A stretch of 64,000 bases of DNA from Stutzerimonas balearica DSM 6083 (GTDB lineage: Bacteria > Pseudomonadota > Gammaproteobacteria > Pseudomonadales > Pseudomonadaceae): assembly GCF_000818015.1 (NCBI RefSeq), contig NZ_CP007511.1:372001-436000 (forward strand), written 5' to 3'. Below the pieces are notes generated by a model. The model was not told where the DNA came from, made no database searches, and saw only the letters and a list, made by a program, of their open reading frames with translations. Below are positions 30,711 through 39,043 of this stretch, piece after piece. The translations under genes and the position numbers were made by a program. The stretch's first letter is position 1; each line of letters opens with the position of its first letter.

Positions 30711-32420
30711 ATGCTCGAATTTCAGGCCGCGACGACCAAGCGCCGCGAACTCAGCCTCCGGGCCCTGGCGACCGGGCTGCTGCTGGGGGCCGTGCTGGTG
30801 CCCTCCAATCTCTATTCCGGGTTGAAGATCGGCTGGTCGTTCAACATGTCGATCATCGCCCTGCTGGTCGGCTACACCCTCTGGCAGAGCGCGGCAGCCT
30901 GGTTCGGCCGGCCACCGTGGACGCTGCATGAAAGCAACATCAACCAGACCACGGCTTCGGCCTGCGCCTCGATCGCCTCGGCCGGCCTGGTCGCGCCCAT
31001 TCCCGCCTACAGCCTGCTGACCGGCGAGCAGTTGCCGACCTGGCCCCTGGTCGCCTGGGTGTTTTCGGTCAGTTTTCTCGGCGTCTGGGTGGCCTGGTAT
31101 CTCCGGCCATCGTTGATCGTTGGCGCCGGTCTGCGTTTTCCCGAAGGCATGGCGACCCTGGCGACGCTCGAGCAGATCTACAGCCACGGTGCGGAGGCCG
31201 GGCGGCGGTTGCGGGTGCTGGCGGCGGCGGCGAGTACCGCTGCCTTGCTCAAGCTCTCGGACGTGCTCTGGTGGGCCTTGCCGCGCTGGGCGCCGTCGGT
31301 GTCGCTGGAACGCCTGACGTTCCAGCTCGAGCCTTCGCTGCTGCTGCTTGGCTTCGGTGGCATCGTCGGCCTGCGCATCGGTCTGTCGCTGCTGTTCGGC
31401 GCGCTGTTGGCCTGGGGTGTGGCCGCGCCCTGGCTGCTCGACAGTGGACGGGTGCTGCTGGCCGCGGACGCCCGCGGGCCGCAGTTCGCCGCGCTGGTGG
31501 AGTGGCTGCTCTGGCCCGGTGTGAGCCTGATGGTGACGGCGACGCTCGCCGGGCTCGGCGTGCGGCTGCTGCGCCAGCGCCGGGTCGGCCGGGCGGCGGG
31601 CCCGAAATTCGCGGCGCTGCCGCTGCTCGGCCTGGCGCTGGCGACGCTGCTGGTGGTGGCGTTGCAGACGACGCTGTTCGGCATCGATCCCTGGCTGGCG
31701 GCGCTGTCGATTCCCCTGGCGCTGCTCTTGGCGATCGTCGCTGCCCGGGTCGTGGGGGCTACCGGCATCCCGCCGATCGGCGCCATGGGCCAGCTGTCGC
31801 AGCTCGGCTTCGGCGTACTGGCGCCCGGGCAGTTGACGGTCAACCTGATGAGCGCCAACACCGCTGGGGGCGCCGCCGGGCAATGCACGGACCTGCTCAA
31901 CGACTTCAAGGTCGGCCATGTGATCGGTGCCTCGCCCGGGCGCCAGGCGGTGGCGCAATGCCTGGGCATCGCGCTCGGCAGCCTGGTCGGGGTGCTGGTC
32001 TACGAGTTGCTGATTCCCTCGCCGCAGAGCATGTTGATCACCCCCGAGTGGCCGGCCCCGGCGGTAGCGACCTGGAAGGCGGTGGCCGAAGCGCTCGGCG
32101 GCGGGCCGGATGCGCTCGCCGGCGAGACGCGCCTGGCGATGCTGGCCGGGGCGCTGGTGGGGCTGCCGCTGGGCGTGCTCGAGGCGCTGCTGCCGCCGGC
32201 GCGGTTGCGCTGGCTGCCGAGCTCGGCGGCGCTCGGGCTGGCATTCGTGATCCCGGCCTCGGTGTCGCTGATGATGAGCCTGGGTGCGCTGCTCGCCTGG
32301 CTGCTCGCCGTGCGCTCGCGGCAGCTGGCCGAACGCTTCGTGATCGTCGCCGCGGCCGGACTCGTCGCCGGCGAGAGCATCGCCGGGATCGCGGCGTCAC
32401 TCTGGCAGATGCTGCGCTGA
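30711..32420 (+). CDS. OPT-family oligopeptide/metal-chelate transporter, 569 aa
   Basis: About 14-16 hydrophobic helices with OPT/YSL motifs: GAVLVPSNLYSGLKIGWSFNMSI, SNINQTTASACASIASAG near the N-terminus, and LRFPEGMATLATLEQIYSHG. GATGIPPIGAMGQLSQ lies in the second half. The family takes up peptides or metal-chelating compounds. Substrate is unknown. AGGG lies upstream of the ATG. Confidence 0.85.
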   Translation: MLEFQAATTKRRELSLRALATGLLLGAVLVPSNLYSGLKIGWSFNMSIIALLVGYTLWQSAAAWFGRPPWTLHESNINQTTASACASIASAGLVAPIPAYSLLTGEQLPTWPLVAWVFSVSFLGVWVAWYLRPSLIVGAGLRFPEGMATLATLEQIYSHGAEAGRRLRVLAAAASTAALLKLSDVLWWALPRWAPSVSLERLTFQLEPSLLLLGFGGIVGLRIGLSLLFGALLAWGVAAPWLLDSGRVLLAADARGPQFAALVEWLLWPGVSLMVTATLAGLGVRLLRQRRVGRAAGPKFAALPLLGLALATLLVVALQTTLFGIDPWLAALSIPLALLLAIVAARVVGATGIPPIGAMGQLSQLGFGVLAPGQLTVNLMSANTAGGAAGQCTDLLNDFKVGHVIGASPGRQAVAQCLGIALGSLVGVLVYELLIPSPQSMLITPEWPAPAVATWKAVAEALGGGPDALAGETRLAMLAGALVGLPLGVLEALLPPARLRWLPSSAALGLAFVIPASVSLMMSLGALLAWLLAVRSRQLAERFVIVAAAGLVAGESIAGIAASLWQMLR

Positions 32421-32482
32421 GCGATGCAACCTCCGGACGGCGGCCGCCCTCTAACCTCCGTCACCCCAGCGAGGAAACGATC

Positions 32483-32800
32483 ATGAACTGGAGCAAGATT
32501 GCCGCCTTGAGCCTATCGCTGTGCCTGCCGGCCGTGGTTTCGGCCGCCGAGCACGGGCAGACGGCCGAACCGGCGGCGGCGCAGTCCGAGCAGCCCGAGG
32601 CGCGTGGCAACGACATGAGTGGCAAGGGCTTCGGCAGTGCGGCGCAGGGCTCGACCCAGGGCGGTGCGGCGACCGATACCGGCGGGACCGGCGGCGACGG
32701 ATCGACTCCGCAAGTCGACAAGGGGGCTGACGGCCAGCCACCGGCCGCCCCGGGTACCAGCGGCACGGGCGGCGAAGGCGGTGCGCGCGGCGCCTACTGA
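32483..32800 (+). CDS. Small secreted glycine/proline-rich protein, 105 aa
   Basis: A signal peptide (MNWSKIAALSLSLCLPAVVSAAEH) is followed by about 80 low-complexity residues rich in G, A, T and Q (GSAAQGSTQGGAATDTGG). It is probably disordered in the periplasm or outside the cell. GAGGAAA lies upstream. No family is recognised. Confidence 0.7.
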   Translation: MNWSKIAALSLSLCLPAVVSAAEHGQTAEPAAAQSEQPEARGNDMSGKGFGSAAQGSTQGGAATDTGGTGGDGSTPQVDKGADGQPPAAPGTSGTGGEGGARGAY

Positions 32801-32815
32801 GCGGCGGGCATGAAA

Positions 32816-32837
32816 AAGGGAGGCCTGGGCCTCCCTT
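32816..32837 (-). terminator. Intrinsic terminator of serA (possibly bidirectional)
   Basis: The dyad AAGGGAGGCC / GGCCTCCCTT is followed on the minus strand by a T run. It lies between the converging serA and the small secreted-protein gene. Confidence 0.88.
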
Positions 32838-32857
32838 CTTGCCTCACCGCGGGCCGA

Positions 32858-34087
32858 TCAGAACAGCACGCGACTGCGGATGGTGCCGTTGACGTGCTGC
32901 AGCTTTTCCAGGGCGAGGTAGGAGTATTCCTTGTCCACGTCGATGACGACGTAGCCGACCTTCTCGTTGGTCTGCAGGAACTGGCCGCAGATGTTGATGC
33001 CGTTGTCGGCGAACACCTTGTTGATCTCGCTCATCACGCCCGGAATGTTCTGGTGGATGTGCAGCAGGCGGTGCTTGCCCGGATGCGACGGCAGGGCGAC
33101 TTCCGGGAAGTTGACCGAGGACACCGAGGTGCCGTTGTCGCTGTACTTGACCAGCTTCTCGGCGACTTCCAGGCCGATGTTGGCCTGCGCTTCGGCAGTC
33201 GAACCACCGATGTGCGGCGTCAGGATCACGCGATCCAGGCCACGCAGCGGGCTTTCGAACTCCTCGTCGTTGGAGCGGGGCTCGACCGGGAACACGTCGA
33301 TGGCGGCGCCGATCAGGTGCTCGTCCTTGATCGCGGCGGCCAGATGGTCCAGCTCGACCACGGTGCCGCGCGCGGCGTTGATCAGGATGCCGCCCTTCTT
33401 CATCGCGCGGATTTCCTTCTCACCGATCATCCACTGGGTGGACGGCAGTTCCGGCACGTGCAGCGAGACGATGTCGCACATGCCCAGCAGGTCGTACAGC
33501 GAGCCGACCTGGGTGGCGTTGCCCAGCGGCAGCTTGGTCACCACGTCGTAGAAGTAGACCTGCATGCCGAGGGCCTCGGCGAGTACCGAGAGCTGCGTGC
33601 CGATCGAGCCGTAACCGATGATGCCGAGCTTCTTGCCACGAATCTCGAAGGAGTTGGCCGCCGACTTGATCCAGCCGCCACGGTGGCAGGAGGCGTTCTT
33701 CTCCGGGATGCCGCGCAACAGCAGGATGGCCTCGGCCAGCACCAGCTCGGCGACCGAGCGGGTGTTGGAATAGGGGGCGTTGAACACCGCGATACCACGC
33801 TCGCGGGCCGCGTTGAGGTCGACCTGGTTGGTGCCGATGCAGAAGCAGCCGACGGCGATCAGCTTCTTGGCGGCGTCGAAGACTTCCTCGGTGAGCTGGG
33901 TGCGCGAGCGGATGCCGATGAAATGGGCGTCGGCGATCTTTTCCTTCAGCTCGTCGCCGGACAGCGCGGTCTTCAGGTACTCGATGTTGGAGTAGCCGGC
34001 CGCCTTGAGGGTGTCGACAGCGTTCTGGTGGACGCCTTCGAGAAGAAGGAACTTGATCTTGCTCTTGTCGAGAGAGGTCTGGCTCAT
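32858..34087 (-). CDS. serA: D-3-phosphoglycerate dehydrogenase, 409 aa
   Basis: The first enzyme of serine synthesis. The NAD-binding motif is LGIIGYGSIGTQLSVLAEALG and the catalytic stretch is NAARGTVVELDHLA with a downstream histidine in ILTPHIGGSTAEAQ. A C-terminal ACT domain (HIHQNIPGVMSEINKVFADNG) gives serine feedback control. In pseudomonads SerA also reduces 2-oxoglutarate to D-2-hydroxyglutarate to regenerate NAD, which explains the divergent neighbour. No strong Shine-Dalgarno sequence is visible. Confidence 0.96.
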   Translation of the reverse strand: MSQTSLDKSKIKFLLLEGVHQNAVDTLKAAGYSNIEYLKTALSGDELKEKIADAHFIGIRSRTQLTEEVFDAAKKLIAVGCFCIGTNQVDLNAARERGIAVFNAPYSNTRSVAELVLAEAILLLRGIPEKNASCHRGGWIKSAANSFEIRGKKLGIIGYGSIGTQLSVLAEALGMQVYFYDVVTKLPLGNATQVGSLYDLLGMCDIVSLHVPELPSTQWMIGEKEIRAMKKGGILINAARGTVVELDHLAAAIKDEHLIGAAIDVFPVEPRSNDEEFESPLRGLDRVILTPHIGGSTAEAQANIGLEVAEKLVKYSDNGTSVSSVNFPEVALPSHPGKHRLLHIHQNIPGVMSEINKVFADNGINICGQFLQTNEKVGYVVIDVDKEYSYLALEKLQHVNGTIRSRVLF

Positions 34088-34195
34088 CTGCGTTAAAACC
34101 TTAGGGCCGAAAGAGAGGACGAAGTGTCCAGCGAAGGCTGACCGACCCGGCGTCGCCGGTGCCGGGAGTCTGCCGAGGCACGTTTGAAAAGGGTG

Positions 34196-34211
34196 CGTAT
34201 GCTAGCATACG
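34196..34211. promoter_or_regulatory. Perfect 16-bp palindrome between serA and the D-2-hydroxyglutarate dehydrogenase gene
   Basis: CGTATGCTAGCATACG is a perfect self-complement in the 198-base divergent interval, 75-90 bases before the dehydrogenase start. Size and position suit a dimeric repressor site, for instance a GntR-type regulator that senses D-2-hydroxyglutarate. The cognate protein is not identified. Confidence 0.55.
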
Positions 34212-34285
34212 AGCCCCTCGAAACACCCCACCTCCTGAGCTGAAGCGTACTCAGGGTGACCATGAATCGTATGAGAGTTCCCGTG

Positions 34286-35680
34286 ATGACCGATCTCGCC
34301 CTGATCGACGAGCTGAAGACCCTGGTCGAGCCTGGCAAAGTGCTGACCGATGCCGATTCGCTCAATACCTACGGCAAGGACTGGACCAAGCAATTCGCGC
34401 CGGCGCCGTCGGCCATCGTCTTTCCCAAGAGCATCGAGCAGGTGCAGGCCATCGTACGCTGGGCCAACCAGCACAAGGTCGCACTGGTGCCCTCGGGCGG
34501 CCGTACCGGGCTCTCCGCCGCCGCCGTCGCAGCCAATGGCGAAGTGGTGGTGGCCTTCGACTACATGAACCAGATCCTCGACTTCAACGCCACCGACCGC
34601 ACCGTGGTCTGCCAGCCGGGTGTGGTCACCGCGCAGCTGCAGCAGTTCGCCGAGGACAAGGGCCTGTACTACCCGGTGGACTTCGCCTCGGCCGGCTCGA
34701 GCCAGATCGGCGGCAACATCGGCACCAACGCCGGCGGCATCAAAGTGATCCGCTACGGCATGACCCGCAACTGGGTCGCCGGCCTGAAGGTCGTCACCGG
34801 CAAGGGCGACCTGCTCGAGCTGAACAAGGACCTGATCAAGAACGCCACCGGCTACGACCTGCGCCAGCTGTTCATCGGCGCCGAGGGCACCCTGGGCTTC
34901 GTCGTCGAGGCGACCATGCGCCTGGAGCGCCAGCCGACCAACCTCACCGCGATGGTGCTGGGCACGCCGGACTTCGATTCGATCATGCCGGTGCTGCACG
35001 CCTTCCAGGACAAGATGGACCTGACCGCCTTCGAGTTCTTCTCCGACAAGTGCCTGGACAAGATCCTCGCCCGCGGCGATGTGCCGGCACCGTTCGAGAC
35101 GCGCGCACCGTTCTACGCGCTGCTGGAGTTCGAGGCCACCACCGAGGAGCGCGCCGAGCAGGCGCTGGCGACCTTCGAGCACTGCGTCAACGAAGGCTGG
35201 GTGATCGACGGGGTGATGAGCCAGAGCGACCAGCAGCTGCAGAACCTGTGGAAGCTGCGCGAGTTCATCTCCGAGACCATCGCCCACTACACGCCGTACA
35301 AGAACGACATCTCGGTGACCGTCTCCAGGGTGCCGGCCTTCCTCGCCGACATCGACGCCATCGTCACCCGCAATTACCCGGACTTCGAGGTGCTCTGGTA
35401 CGGCCATATCGGCGACGGCAACCTGCACCTGAACATCCTCAAGCCCGAGGCGCTGTCGAAGGAAGAGTTCTTCGACAAGTGCGCCGCAGTGAACAAGTGG
35501 GTGTTCGAGACGGTGCAGAAGTACAACGGCTCGATCAGCGCCGAGCACGGCGTCGGCATGACCAAGCGCGACTACCTCGAGTACAGCCGTTCGCCGGCCG
35601 AGATCGCCTACATGAAGGCGGTCAAGGCGGCGTTCGACCCGAACGGCATCATGAACCCGGGCAAGATCTTTTCTCTCTGA
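34286..35680 (+). CDS. D-2-hydroxyglutarate dehydrogenase (FAD), 464 aa
   Basis: A VAO/PCMH-type flavoenzyme. Its FAD-binding segments are PSGGRTGLSAAAVAANGEVV and DFASAGSSQIGGNIGTNAGG, and its metal/substrate site is WYGHIGDGNLHLN with SAEHGVGMTKRDYL near the end. The family also holds D-lactate and glycolate oxidases, but adjacency to serA and the pattern of the Pseudomonas stutzeri enzyme favour D-2-hydroxyglutarate. It reoxidises the by-product of SerA and passes electrons to the respiratory chain. Starts at 34256, 34262 and 34271 are in frame; MTDLALIDELK at 34286 is the usual N-terminus. Confidence 0.9.
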   Translation: MTDLALIDELKTLVEPGKVLTDADSLNTYGKDWTKQFAPAPSAIVFPKSIEQVQAIVRWANQHKVALVPSGGRTGLSAAAVAANGEVVVAFDYMNQILDFNATDRTVVCQPGVVTAQLQQFAEDKGLYYPVDFASAGSSQIGGNIGTNAGGIKVIRYGMTRNWVAGLKVVTGKGDLLELNKDLIKNATGYDLRQLFIGAEGTLGFVVEATMRLERQPTNLTAMVLGTPDFDSIMPVLHAFQDKMDLTAFEFFSDKCLDKILARGDVPAPFETRAPFYALLEFEATTEERAEQALATFEHCVNEGWVIDGVMSQSDQQLQNLWKLREFISETIAHYTPYKNDISVTVSRVPAFLADIDAIVTRNYPDFEVLWYGHIGDGNLHLNILKPEALSKEEFFDKCAAVNKWVFETVQKYNGSISAEHGVGMTKRDYLEYSRSPAEIAYMKAVKAAFDPNGIMNPGKIFSL

Positions 35681-35767
35681 TCCGTCAGGTGGAAGGCGCC
35701 TTGCGCTTTCCATCCCCGACAGCGACTGGTGGCAGCAAGCGCTGCCGCCCCACGGCTGAGGACTGCC

Positions 35768-36433
35768 ATGAACTACAAGCATCAGTACACCGACGGCACG
35801 CCGATCCACTACCCGCTGGGCAAGGTGGTCTGCATCGGGCGCAACTACGCCGAGCATGCCAAGGAGCTGAACAACCCGGTGCCGAGCGAGCCGCTGCTGT
35901 TCATCAAGCCGGGCAGCTGTGCGGTGCCGCTGGCCGGTGGCTTTGCCATTCCGCGCGACCGCGGTGCGGTGCACTACGAAGCGGAGATCGCCGTGCTGAT
36001 CGGCAAGCCGCTGTCGCGCCAGCCCGGTGAGGAAGAGATCCGCGACGCGATTTCGGGTTTTGCGCCGGCGCTGGATCTGACGCTGCGCGAGGTGCAGGCG
36101 AAGCTGAAGGAAAAGGGCCACCCCTGGGAGCTGGCCAAGAGCTTTGACGGCGCCTGCGTACTGGCCCCCTTCGTGCCAGGTGATGCGGTCGAAGACCTGG
36201 GCGATATCGGCATTCGCCTGACGCTCAATGGCGAGGTGCGCCAGGACGGCAACAGCAGCCAGATGCTCAATACCATCGTGCCGCTGATCCGACACATCGC
36301 CGGCCACTTCAGCCTGCAACCGGGCGATGTGGTGCTGACCGGTACGCCGGCTGGTGTCGGCCCGCTGCAATCGGGCGACCAGCTGGTGCTCGAGCTGGTC
36401 GGCCTGTCGCGTTTCGAGAGCCGCGTGCTCTGA
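35768..36433 (+). CDS. Fumarylacetoacetate-hydrolase-family protein, 221 aa
   Basis: The FAH fold is indicated by VVCIGRNYAEHAKELNNPVPSEPLLFIKP, metal ligands in HYEAEIAVLIGK, and DVVLTGTPAGVGPLQSGD. Members decarboxylate oxaloacetate or hydrolyse acylpyruvates. In this place, after the 2-hydroxyglutarate dehydrogenase, an acylpyruvase or oxaloacetate decarboxylase role is plausible. GAGGA precedes the ATG. A strong terminator follows. Confidence 0.87.
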   Translation: MNYKHQYTDGTPIHYPLGKVVCIGRNYAEHAKELNNPVPSEPLLFIKPGSCAVPLAGGFAIPRDRGAVHYEAEIAVLIGKPLSRQPGEEEIRDAISGFAPALDLTLREVQAKLKEKGHPWELAKSFDGACVLAPFVPGDAVEDLGDIGIRLTLNGEVRQDGNSSQMLNTIVPLIRHIAGHFSLQPGDVVLTGTPAGVGPLQSGDQLVLELVGLSRFESRVL

Positions 36434-36439
36434 TCGCTC

Positions 36440-36470
36440 GGCGGCCGGGCGTCGGTCCGGCCGCCTTTTT
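36440..36470 (+). terminator. Intrinsic terminator after the FAH-family gene
   Basis: A 9-bp perfect stem, GGCGGCCGG / CCGGCCGCC, with an 8-base loop is followed by five T residues. Confidence 0.92.
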
Positions 36471-36534
36471 CCGGGTGTTCCGCTGTTGGCGCGGGCGTGC
36501 TGTAATCCCTTGCCCTGCGTCGATGGAATCACCC

Positions 36535-37455
36535 ATGCCTTCTTCTCGCCGTGCCTGGCGCCTGTTCGCCTGGGTCGCTGTGGCGTGTCTGCTGGTCACC
36601 CTGCTGATCGCTGCAAAACTCCTGCACTGGGATGACCAGCTGCGGCTGCTCTGGCAGGAGCGGAGCGTCCCGCTCGAGCAGCGAACGGCCGGCATCTGGC
36701 TGCCGAACTACGAGCTGGCGCTGGAAACGCGCCTGGTCGGGCTGGAGGATGATGAAACCTCCGGGCTGACCTGGAACCCCTTGACCGGCACGCTGTTCAC
36801 CGTGACCGGCAAACACCCCAAGCTGGTCGAGCTCACCCCGGCCGGGCTGATTCTGCGCAGCATCGAACTGGTCGGTTTTGCCGACCCCGAGGCGGTCGAG
36901 GCGCTTGGCGACGGGCGCATGGCCATCGTCGACGAACGTCGCCGGCTGGTGGCGGTGTTCCGTCTGGAGCCCGACGTCGAGCGCCTCGATCTGGCCGATC
37001 TGCCCAGCTACGATCTCGGCTTTCCCGAGGCGGGCAACAAGGGCTTCGAAGGGTTGGCCTGGAACCCGCGCAGCCAGCGCCTGCTGTTGGCCAAGGAGCG
37101 TGATCCGCAGGGGCTGTTCGAGCTGCCGTTTCCCGGCGAGGATGGCGCCGCCGGGGTCTTGCAGGCGCTGCCGGAGCGGCCGCTCATCGTCCGCGACCTG
37201 TCTTCGGTGACCATCGATCCGCGCAGCGGGCACGTGCTGATGCTGTCGGACGAGTCGCGGCTGCTGGTCGAGCTCGACCTGCAGGGCCGGCCGCGCAGCT
37301 TCATCAGCCTGTTCGGCGGGCTCAACGGGCTGGTGGAGGGTATCGAGCAGGCCGAAGGCGTGGCGATGGACGCCGCCGGCAACATCTATGTGGTCGGCGA
37401 ACCGAACCGGTTCTACGTGTTCCAGCGCAAGGCAGCCGTGCCGGCACGGCCCTGA
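36535..37455 (+). CDS. SdiA-regulated-type beta-propeller membrane-anchored protein, 306 aa
   Basis: An N-terminal anchor (LFAWVAVACLLVTLLIAAKLL) precedes a propeller-like domain with the SdiA-regulated family pattern. Examples are LEDDETSGLTWNPLTGTLFTVTG, NKGFEGLAWNPRSQRLLLAKE and DLSSVTIDPRSGHVLMLSDES. It is probably periplasmic. The function is unknown. The ATG at 36523 is an alternative start; 36535 has the better GGA spacing. Confidence 0.75.
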   Translation: MPSSRRAWRLFAWVAVACLLVTLLIAAKLLHWDDQLRLLWQERSVPLEQRTAGIWLPNYELALETRLVGLEDDETSGLTWNPLTGTLFTVTGKHPKLVELTPAGLILRSIELVGFADPEAVEALGDGRMAIVDERRRLVAVFRLEPDVERLDLADLPSYDLGFPEAGNKGFEGLAWNPRSQRLLLAKERDPQGLFELPFPGEDGAAGVLQALPERPLIVRDLSSVTIDPRSGHVLMLSDESRLLVELDLQGRPRSFISLFGGLNGLVEGIEQAEGVAMDAAGNIYVVGEPNRFYVFQRKAAVPARP

Positions 37456-37767
37456 TCCGCGCCGGCCTGTCATACAGACGGTGCGCCAAGGACGGCGACC
37501 CGTAGCGGAACTACAAGACCCTCGTTTTCCCGCCTCGACGCGGCCCGGCCGTTGCAGCCTGCGCTACGGCGAGCACAGCGGGCATCTGTCTGGCGCCGCG
37601 CCTGGTGCTGGCGTTCAAGCGTGGCGACAGACACCTGCGTGCCGGTCGCCATGGTTGAAGCCCAGGAGGCCTGGCAGTGACGTCAGACGGCATGCTGCAT
37701 CGGCTCGGCGAGGCAAGTCTGCCCCGGTGTTCTGCCGCCGAGGTTGGGCGCCAGGCCTCCTGTGTTG
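37456..37767. other. Intergenic region, no gene seen
   Basis: In 312 bases no reading frame has a credible start and composition. The hairpin at 37756-37775 (CCTCCTG / CAGGAGG) overlaps the end of the next gene and lacks a T run. Confidence 0.5.
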
Positions 37768-38115
37768 TCAGGAGGCGAGGGCAGCGCTCTCGTCCTGCAG
37801 GGGCGCGTCGGGTGCGTGTCGGCGCACCGAGTCGCAGCCCTGTTCGGCACTGCGCTCGCTGGCATACATCTGGCTCTGGCCGATGACCTGTCCGTTGCTG
37901 GCCTTGAGCACGAAGTAGTGCTTGCCGCCCGCGCCGGTCTTGATTTCGAACGCGCCGTCACGCGTAGCGTTCTTGCGTACCGATTCGATTCCGCCCAGCG
38001 CCGAGGCGTGGGCCTTGTACTGCTCGCTGGACAGGATGATCTGGCCGTTGCTCGCCAGCAGGTTGAAGTGGAACTGCCCGTTGCTGGATTTCTTCAGATG
38101 GAACTTGCCGGACAT
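37768..38115 (-). CDS. YegP-family (DUF1508) protein, 115 aa
   Basis: Two tandem DUF1508 repeats: GKFHLKKSSNGQFHFNLLASNGQIILSSEQY and GAFEIKTGAGGKHYFVLKASNGQVIGQSQMY. The function of the family is unknown. The ATG at 38115 is preceded by AGGAGG; the upstream ATG at 38142 lacks such a site. Confidence 0.88.
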   Translation of the reverse strand: MSGKFHLKKSSNGQFHFNLLASNGQIILSSEQYKAHASALGGIESVRKNATRDGAFEIKTGAGGKHYFVLKASNGQVIGQSQMYASERSAEQGCDSVRRHAPDAPLQDESAALAS

Positions 38116-38197
38116 GGCGATACCCTCCTGATTGGTGGTCACGCGGTGAGCGCCCTCACAAGCGTAGCCGCCGGTTCCGTCGGGTGCCGCCCCGCCT

Positions 38198-38878
38198 TCA
38201 GCGTTTGAGCGTCTGAACGCCGCTCGGCGTGCCGAGCAGCAGGACGTCGGCCGGGCGCGCGGCGAACAGGCCGTTGGTCACCACGCCGACAATGTTGTTG
38301 ATCTTCGCTTCCAGGTCGGGGGCGAAGCCGATCATCAGGTTGTGCACGTCGAGGATCACGTTGCCGTTATCGGTCACCACCCCCTCGCGATAGACCGGGT
38401 CGCCGCCGAGCTTGACCAGCTCGCGGGCGACGTGGCTGCGCGCCATGGGGATCACCTCGACCGGCAGCGGGAAGGCACCGAGCTGTTCGACCAGCTTGCT
38501 GGCGTCGGCGATGCAGATGAAGGTGCGGGCCACCGCGGCGACGATCTTTTCGCGGGTCAATGCGGCGCCGCCGCCCTTGATCAGCTCCAGGTGCTTGTTG
38601 GCCTCGTCGGCACCGTCGACGTAGAACTCGAGGTCCGCGACGTTGTTCAGGTCGTAGACCGGGATGCCGTGCTGCTTCAGTCGCTCGGCGGTGGCCTGCG
38701 AGCTGGCGACGGCTCCATCGAAGAAGCCCTTGTGCTGCGCCAGCAGGTCGATGAAGAAATTCGCCGTCGAACCGGTGCCGACGCCGACGATGCTGCGGTC
38801 GGTGAGCTGGGGAACGATAAGGTCGACGGCGGCCTGAGCGACGGCCTGCTTGAGCTGGTCCTGGTTCATCGTGGACAT
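38198..38878 (-). CDS. rpiA: Ribose-5-phosphate isomerase A, 226 aa
   Basis: The enzyme interconverts ribose-5-phosphate and ribulose-5-phosphate. Visible motifs are [46 protein letters not shown] with the catalytic acid and lysine, and [17 protein letters not shown] at 38869 is an alternative start. It is divergent from ilvA as in other pseudomonads. Confidence 0.95.
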   Translation of the reverse strand: MSTMNQDQLKQAVAQAAVDLIVPQLTDRSIVGVGTGSTANFFIDLLAQHKGFFDGAVASSQATAERLKQHGIPVYDLNNVADLEFYVDGADEANKHLELIKGGGAALTREKIVAAVARTFICIADASKLVEQLGAFPLPVEVIPMARSHVARELVKLGGDPVYREGVVTDNGNVILDVHNLMIGFAPDLEAKINNIVGVVTNGLFAARPADVLLLGTPSGVQTLKR

Positions 38879-39043
38879 CCGGGGCGGGAGACGGGCCGAG
38901 GATTATAGCCGCGCATGACCGGCCGATGTCGCTCACCCGCTGTACCGGTGTTCTGCCGCGGGATTGTCGGTGGTCGTCGGTCCGGTCGCGGGGTAGACTC
39001 GGCGCTTCCGCGAACGCCTGCCCACCCGCCCAAGACCGCCACG

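Noticed and set aside
37756..37775. Hairpin CCTCCTG / CAGGAGG as terminator of the YegP-family gene
   Set aside because: It overlaps the stop codon and has no T run, so it is not called as a terminator.
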